64,000 nucleotides of DNA from the NCBI GenBank assembly GCA_038502055.1, contig JAXRKN010000025.1, forward strand, positions 124,001 through 188,000, written 5' to 3'. Both the position numbers and the translations under genes were made by a program. The DNA comes from Tanytarsus gracilentus. Lineage: Eukaryota; Arthropoda; Insecta; Diptera; Chironomidae. The notes under the pieces are model-generated. The model was given only the letters and a program-made list of their open reading frames with translations. It ran no database searches and was not told the origin of the DNA. Shown one piece after another: positions 58,707 to 64,000 of the stretch (positions within the stretch are counted from its first letter, which is position 1; every line of letters starts with the position of its first letter).

Positions 58707-60092
58707 ATGAAGTGGATAGTAATTTTAATTCCTTTTGTTGCTTGCAGTGCAAATCCAGCAATCACACATCATGTCAACCATACAAATTCGAGTCAAACCT
58801 TGTTTTCTGAGTCTAATTCTTTCTCATATAATTCTTCTGATTTTGGTTCATTTAATTATCATTACAACAATACGCTGAAAGAGTCAAGAGGCATCACAAC
58901 CTTTCAAAAATGGATTCAATTTTTTGATAAAAAATTTAACGCAACAGAAATTAAGACTTTCTACAAGCAAAACTTTGATGAAAACGTGAAATTTATAATG
59001 GAGAGTGTAAAGTTAAACTTAAGTTTTAGTTTAGGTGTTAACGCATTCACTCACTTGAGCTCGGAAGAGTTTGTAAGCAATTATTGTGGAACCATGCCTC
59101 CTGAAGGCTATAAAGTGACATCATCAACTCCAATTTTGAGTGAAAGGTTTTTAAAAAACAAATGGAACAATTACTCGCTCAAGAATCTCCCCAAATATGT
59201 TGATTGGAGAAAATACGTTCAGCAAGTTATTAACCAGAAAACGTGTGGAAGTTGCTGGGCATTTTCTGCCATGGCAATGATTGGTTAGTGACAAATTTAT
59301 TAAATCAACAGTAAAAGTCAACTTAAAATTTATTTATTCTCTAGAATCCCATAACATGCTGCGAAACTCTAAGTGGGATTATCAATTATCACCTCAGTAC
59401 CTTGTTGATTGTGATTCTACGAATTATAGATGTGAAGGGGGTTGGCCAGAAAAGGCAGCAAGTTAGTTACAACTATTTTTAAATCTTAAAATACTATCTT
59501 TAATCTTTGATCTAGAATGGTTGAGAGATAAATCCAGCAATGAGGCTCCCACCCTCACAGATTACCCATACATTAACAGCAATGGCACTTGTAGATCGAA
59601 AGTTCGTAAAGTTTCATTAAACATCGAAAGCTTTCATACTTTCAAGCTAGATTCCGACGAAGAGGATTTAATGCTTAAATTAGCAAATTACGGACCACTA
59701 GCGATTGCAATTTTTGTTAGTAAAAGGAATAAACTCTTTCAACTTTATGACAGTGGTGTTTTTTTTGATGATGATTGCCCAAAGAGCAGTATTAATGAAA
59801 ACCAATGTGAAAAAGTTAATCATTCTGTTTTGCTGGTCGGATACGGAACTTCAAAGAAAGGAGTTCCTTATTGGTTGATTAAAAATTCATGGGTGAGATT
59901 AACAAAAAAATTTCTTCAATTATTAATATTGTTTTTTCAATTTCTAGGGTACTTCATGGGGTGAAGGTAATTGATTAATTTATATCCTTAAATATGTTTT
60001 TCAATCTTATTCTCATAGATGGTTACGTTCGAATGATCAGAAACAAGAATAATAATTGCAATCCAGCATGTTACGCAACAATTGTTAACTGA
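58707..60092 (+). CDS. Secreted papain-family (C1A) cysteine peptidase, cathepsin L-like
   Basis: Five exons in phase: 58707-59283, 59345-59461, 59516-59892, 59948-59966 and 60019-60092 (1164 nt, 387 residues), with GT-AG introns of 52-61 nt. It hydrolyses peptide bonds, probably in gut lumen or lysosome. Residues 1-16 are a signal peptide (MKWIVILIPFVACSA). An Asn/Ser-rich stretch (about 18-60) with several N-glycosylation sites makes the proregion longer than usual. Residues about 65-130 form an I29 inhibitor prodomain (FQKWIQFFDKKF; LGVNAFTHLSSEEF). The mature enzyme starts near LPKYVDWR (161). The catalytic set is complete: Gln177, Cys183 (CGSCWAFSA), His334 (NHSVLLVGYG) and Asn355 (IKNSWG). 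I chose the ATG at 58707 because of the promoter and signal peptide. AATAAA follows 12 nt after the stop. Confidence 0.92.
59948..59966 (+). other. 19-nt microexon of the cysteine peptidase
   Basis: Encodes GTSWGE plus one base, joining NSW of exon 3 to DGYVRM of exon 5 to rebuild the family sequence NSWGTSWGEDGY. Acceptor TTTCTAG and donor GTAATT are both present. Without it the frame meets intron stops. Confidence 0.85.
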
Positions 60093-60103
60093 AAAAACTT
60101 GAA

Positions 60104-60109
60104 AATAAA
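60104..60109 (+). terminator. Polyadenylation signal of the cysteine peptidase gene
   Basis: AATAAA 12 nt downstream of the TGA, implying a very short 3'UTR. Confidence 0.65.
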
Positions 60110-61564
60110 CGTATTCTTTTAATCTGGAAACTAAAATTAATATCTTTAGATTACTTTAATTAATGCTATATAGACAAACGGAAGATTTTTCATTTATTTA
60201 CTATGCCAATGGCTTACCCTTATAAATAAATTTCCACTTTTGTAAGAATGTAGCAATGCATTTCATAACGCTCTAATAAGAATCCAATGAGCAAATTTTA
60301 AATTAAGGGGAAATTTTAATCTTCAGATTCGGTTTTTATCCGGACTACTGTCCGAACACCATCGCGATTTTAACACTCGTCTAATAAATATTAATTTAAC
60401 CAGTAATTTAGAAATAATCAAATCTTATTTCGCTCGTTTTCGCTTCTTACCTGGGTTTTTGATGTGAACTTGATGTAATTAAGGTGGTATAGACGATGAG
60501 GAACACATTATAAATACTTTTATCACTTGAGAACAATTTTAAAACACTTTAATTAACAAAAATATAAGAATTTGTTGTGAACAATATCAAATTTGTTTGC
60601 TCATTTAATTAAATCATTATAATGAAGAAAAAGTATTGTAAATTATTAATCAAATTTTAAACCACATATTCACATGCATTTAGAAATTCCGAAAATTCTA
60701 TTAACAACCACTTGATTTTTACATCTTCAGCAACAACTAAAAAAATTTCATTACATTCATTTTCAACTCGCAATCCAAACATTTGCGAATGCATTAAAAA
60801 GTTGCAACTCAGAACTTTGTTTCAAATCACTTATGTTCGTGACTGAAAATTTAACTATCCATGTGCAAGAATTTTCATTCTATAATCCATCATTATTCCA
60901 ACACCCTCGTGCACAGACACGCTAGACAAACTTATCTCGCCTCGCTTTCGCTGGAGAATCAAGAGAAGCAGGAAAGAGAATGTTGAGCATGAGGTGGAGA
61001 TAGAAGATAATAATTCAACGGTAGTTAGTTTATGAAAAGCGAAAGAGAAAAACTATAAACATCAAACAAAGAGGGAGTAGGAAAATCACGGATAAAGAGG
61101 AGATTAATCGGGTTATTTTTTGTGGAAGGGGTATTTGAAAAATTTGCTAGCTATAAGTGAGAAAAGTTGTTGTCGAGTTTGCTCTCACTTATAATACATC
61201 GGGAGCATAACTCATATGCCCCTGGTAGCAAGAACTTGGACTCGACTAAAAACCTACTAAGAAGATTCTATTAAGCAAAACCTTGCTTATAATTCCTGAG
61301 TGAATGCTTATAATTTCTGAGTAAATTTTAAAAATTCGATATAAAATCAACTCGTTATTCAATCTTTATACTTTCTTGAGGGAAGTGTTCAGAAATAAAC
61401 AGATTGATAATTTAAGCCATGCAATATCCTACAAGTGTAAGCTGACATCTTTTAACGCTAATTTCTCATAGGGAAGTCAGAAATATTGTCTGTTAAAAAA
61501 TAAGAAGAAAACTGCGGAATTTCTCTTTTGCATTTGCAAAGCTGATGAACATTCAATTTGAGAA
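60110..61564. other. Non-coding stretch downstream of the peptidase gene
   Basis: Holds the shared short repeat at 60218-60295. No other gene or element recognised. Confidence 0.5.
60218..60295 (+). repeat. Short dispersed repeat, second copy
   Basis: Matches 48569-48645: CCACTTTTGTAAGAATGTAG, AACGCTCT and AAGAATCCAATGAG. Confidence 0.5.
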
Positions 61565-61785
61565 TTTTTAGTGTAACCCACCAGAGGTGTAGTAACACTT
61601 ATACGCTCGTGATTCCGTCCGTCTGTCCGTTCCTTCGAGATCTCGGTCCCTGGACTAGCTAGAGACTTCGGGTTTTCGCCAGATGGTAGGTCTTAGGGTC
61701 TATATTAGCCCATTTTAGGAATTTTTGGGATCGTGCCCACAGGTCGTGCCATGGACTGCCATAATCTGTCCATTTTATCAGTTGA

Positions 61786-62500
61786 TTATTCTAATTATTT
61801 TTTAAATTTTTTTTGGATAATTAGATAATTAGGAATAATTAGATAATTAGATAATTAGAATAATTAGATAAATAGTTGAAGTAGTCGCGCAGCGACAACC
61901 CTTATCCTAATTATGCTAATTATCCTAATTATTCTAATTATCTTTTTTTCTGTAGCGCTCGAATGAAATTGTCGCGGTAAACGTAACCGACATTGAAATT
62001 TTGAAATGGGGGGTTTAACTTTTCACATCTTTTCCTTTTTTTCGAAGCGAAAAGTGTCAATATATTTATATGGCAATAGTAAACAAAAGTGAAAATTAAA
62101 ATCTTTGGTGGTTGTGATATCAGTGATTAGCAGCTGTAAATGAATGTACTCGAATTAAATTCAATTTGTGCAACTCTTATCGACATTTTCGCGTAAAAAT
62201 ATTTATTTAAAGTTGTGATTTTCTATACTTTTGATGAAAAAAAAAATTTTCACACACATCTAACTTATGCGACAGCGTATAAAAATGGCTAATTTTAGCA
62301 GGTGCAGCGGTGAAAAAAAAAGATAATTAGAATAATTAGCATAATTAGATAATTAGGATAAGGGTTGTCGCTGCGCGACAACTTCAACTAATTATTCTAA
62401 TTATGCTAATTATTCTAATTATTTCTAATTATCCAAAAAAATTTAAAAAATAATTAGAAATAATTAGAATAATTAGCATAATTAGAATAATTAGTTATAA
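61786..62500 (-). mobile_element. TAATTA foldback element, copy C, near-complete palindrome
   Basis: A roughly 715-bp element. Inner inverted repeats at 61874-61950 and 62318-62389 both contain GTTGAAGT, the hairpin GTCGCGCAGCGAC and CCCTTATCCTAATTATG. Outer arms (61786-61873 and 62390-62498) are arrays of TAATTAT-type units that are again mutually complementary, each with its own small hairpin around AAATTTTTT. The internal core (about 61955-62300) is the reverse complement of copies A and B. It is flanked by the family H phrase TGTCCATTTT on both sides, a likely target duplication. Confidence 0.8.
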
Positions 62501-63275
62501 ATGTCCATTTTTCATACAAATTTTCTCTTATATGGCTTTGAAAGAAAATTTTCTTAATTTTCTTTTAATTATGATTTTCACTTTAATGATCGCTCAAAAA
62601 TTGACTCACCGATTTAAAATGTAGACAACGATTAAAAAATCAAAGGCAGCTCAATTTATGCGACGAATATGTTAGCCTCGTGTCCTCCACGTTCTCTGCG
62701 ACTTCCTGAAATTTTGCTGAAGAGACGAAGATCTGAAGCTTTCCAAAATCTTTTATTGAGATGCTGTCTTGAAAATATTTAATTCCTGAATGGACAAAGA
62801 ATTTTCACTTAAAAATTTAAATTTTACAATTTTCTTTTAATAATTACGTTGGTGCCGTATTTTTTATGTCCTTCCTCGGTGACTGATGGATAGTGAAAGA
62901 AAGAATCGTGAGTTTCTTCTTGTATATGTGAGGGGTTCCTACGTCTCCTACTGAAGCAAATTGAATTGCAAGCACAGCTGGTGTTTGCATCTCGTGAGAG
63001 GATGACATTCAATTTGAGACCAAACGTTACACAATTATTTTTGATTTTCTTAATTTTTATTTCAGTTTTATAATCAAGTTCAACATAGCATATTTACATA
63101 TATTTTTTAACATAATATATTTTTTTTTTTAGTTCAACATATATATTTTTTTTTACTTAGCAGCTTTTAGCTGACAAGCTTCATGGGTATCGTTGAACTA
63201 GTAATTGGTTTAGGAATCGATTGGCATTGATGTTGGTTCCTCCGCTGGATGTTAGCTCTTCTCCTGGATGTTGCG

Positions 63276-63350
63276 AAGCCATTTTTGGGAAGCCATTTTG
63301 GGAAGCCATTTTTGGGAAGCCATTTTAGGAAGCCAGAAGAGGAAGCCAAT
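63276..63350 (+). repeat. Short GGAAGCCATTTT minisatellite
   Basis: Five to six imperfect repeats of TTGGGAAGCCATTTT just inside the right terminus of the family H element. Confidence 0.75.
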
Positions 63351-63543
63351 CTGTTACAAGTAGGTTCCACGTGTGGGTTTTGAAACATTTTTTTTCTCTC
63401 CTTGCAATCTTACTTTTTTAAATTTTTCGGTGCAAGGGTTTGAATTCAAGATGCGAATAATGTTGAAATTTTAGAAAAATAACTAATTTTTCTCGTGAAA
63501 TTTAAAGTTTAAAAACGATATACGTTGGTCGTTTCCCTCGTCA

Positions 63544-63556
63544 TTTCGCGCCAAAA
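63544..63556 (+). promoter_or_regulatory. E2F-like site
   Basis: TTTCGCGCCAAAA is a full match to the E2F/DP consensus. It lies about 110 bp upstream of a predicted coding exon, as in promoters of S-phase genes. Confidence 0.55.
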
Positions 63557-63645
63557 AAAACAAAGTGCTGAAGTTTTAAAAAATTGTAAACATTCGGAAG
63601 CGTCAAATTTAAATTTAATTTAGTTGAAATTTTTGTTTATTGCAG

Positions 63646-63802
63646 AACTTTCACGATGTCAACAACGGAAGAAATTTATGTCAATCATTCTTCATCAATG
63701 AACTTGCGGAAAAGTGTGGATGCTGACCTCAACGAAATAAAAAGAACAATAACAATCACTGAGGAATTTGAAAATTGCTTTTTTGATGTCATTTAGACTG
63801 AG
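63646..63802 (+). CDS. Possible 5' coding exon of a gene continuing beyond the window
   Basis: A polypyrimidine tract and TTTATTGCAG acceptor precede 63646, and an AG|GTAAGC donor follows 63802, so this looks like an internal exon carrying the start codon (ATG 63656, context TTCACGATG). The frame encodes 46 residues (MSTTEEIYVNHSSSMNLRKS, then a D/E/K-rich stretch and EEFENCFFDVI). It then meets TAG (63794-63796) only six bases before the donor. If the stop is real this is a short uORF or a disrupted gene; if it is an assembly error the exon would read through. The family is not recognised. Confidence 0.4.
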
Positions 63803-64000
63803 GTAAGCTGCAATTTAAAGTGTTTGTGAATTAACTTCATTAGTTACGTGAATTAAGTTCATTAAAAAAGATAAAAAGCGAAAAAATATTTTCCAACTGG
63901 ATCTTATTGACGCTTCGCTGGATCTTTAATCTCATTACGCTAATACAAGCACTTACCCACAACTGGATGTCACTTTTTCATCTTAAATCAATTAAATTAG
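63803..64000. other. Right edge, presumed intron
   Basis: Follows the GTAAGC donor. It contains ACTGGATCTTATTGACGC and GCTGGATCTTTAATC, phrases related to the 'ggatctcactt' repeats at 50.1 and 51.4 kb. Confidence 0.4.

Larger units (their letters stand above)
61565..63393 (-). mobile_element. Helentron/DINE-1-like element (family H) with a full foldback inserted
   Basis: Both termini are present in minus orientation: TTTTTAGTGTAACCC at 61565 and GTGTGGGTTTTGAAACATTT ending at 63393. Inside are the 3' module with GTCC microsatellite (61615-61632) and the foldback element copy C (61786-62500). A unit fragment ('tgtccatttttcatacaaattttctc') and about 640 bp of unrelated sequence (62540-63175) follow. 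The rest is one more unit fragment (63176-63240) and a short GGAAGCCATTTT minisatellite (63276-63350). Whether it is one element or several nested ones is unresolved. Confidence 0.55.

Overview
This is AT-rich eukaryotic DNA, most likely from an insect and probably a fly. The genes have short GT-AG introns, TATA plus TCAGT-type start sites, a secreted lipase-fold gene and a papain-family digestive-type protease. The repeats include Helentron/DINE-1-like elements carrying a GTCC-type microsatellite, hAT-derived MITEs and APE-type LINEs. Nothing looks prokaryotic. The species cannot be named from the sequence alone.

Two host genes can be rebuilt exon by exon. The first is a 4-exon lipase-family gene on the minus strand (21920-23553), predicted at 300 residues; the usual nucleophilic Ser is Asp, so it is probably a non-catalytic lipase homologue. 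The second is a 5-exon secreted cysteine peptidase on the plus strand (58707-60092), predicted at 387 residues, with all catalytic residues and a 19-nt microexon. Both have a TATA-like box about 27 nt upstream of an initiator and a GATAA motif nearby, as expected for gut-expressed secreted proteins. Two weaker candidates are a truncated membrane-protein gene at 27.1-27.5 kb (minus) and a first coding exon at the right edge (63646-63802, plus) behind an E2F-like promoter site.

Mobile-element relics fill much of the rest. At 4.27-7.64 kb there is a three-layer nest: a decayed RAG1/Transib-like ORF, a hAT relic inside it with 8-bp target duplication, and a second foldback hAT-like element inside that with its own 8-bp duplication. 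Two related APE-type LINE copies lie on the minus strand (about 11.36-14.29 and 30.91-32.86 kb). An ORF1-only LINE is at 35.91-37.0 kb. From about 44 kb rightward, and at 14.8, 18.6 and 28.2 kb, a modular family carries 120-129 bp internal repeats, a GTCC microsatellite and hairpin ends. Several copies hold extra cargo: a 17-bp minisatellite, a GT-rich island, or a palindromic TAATTA foldback element. The same foldback family also fills intron 3 of the lipase gene and truncates the membrane-protein candidate.

The long remaining stretches (for example 1-4.2, 7.6-11.3, 15.7-18.5, 24.5-26.7, 27.6-30.9 and 37-44 kb) show no supportable exon. They may be intergenic or intronic regulatory DNA.
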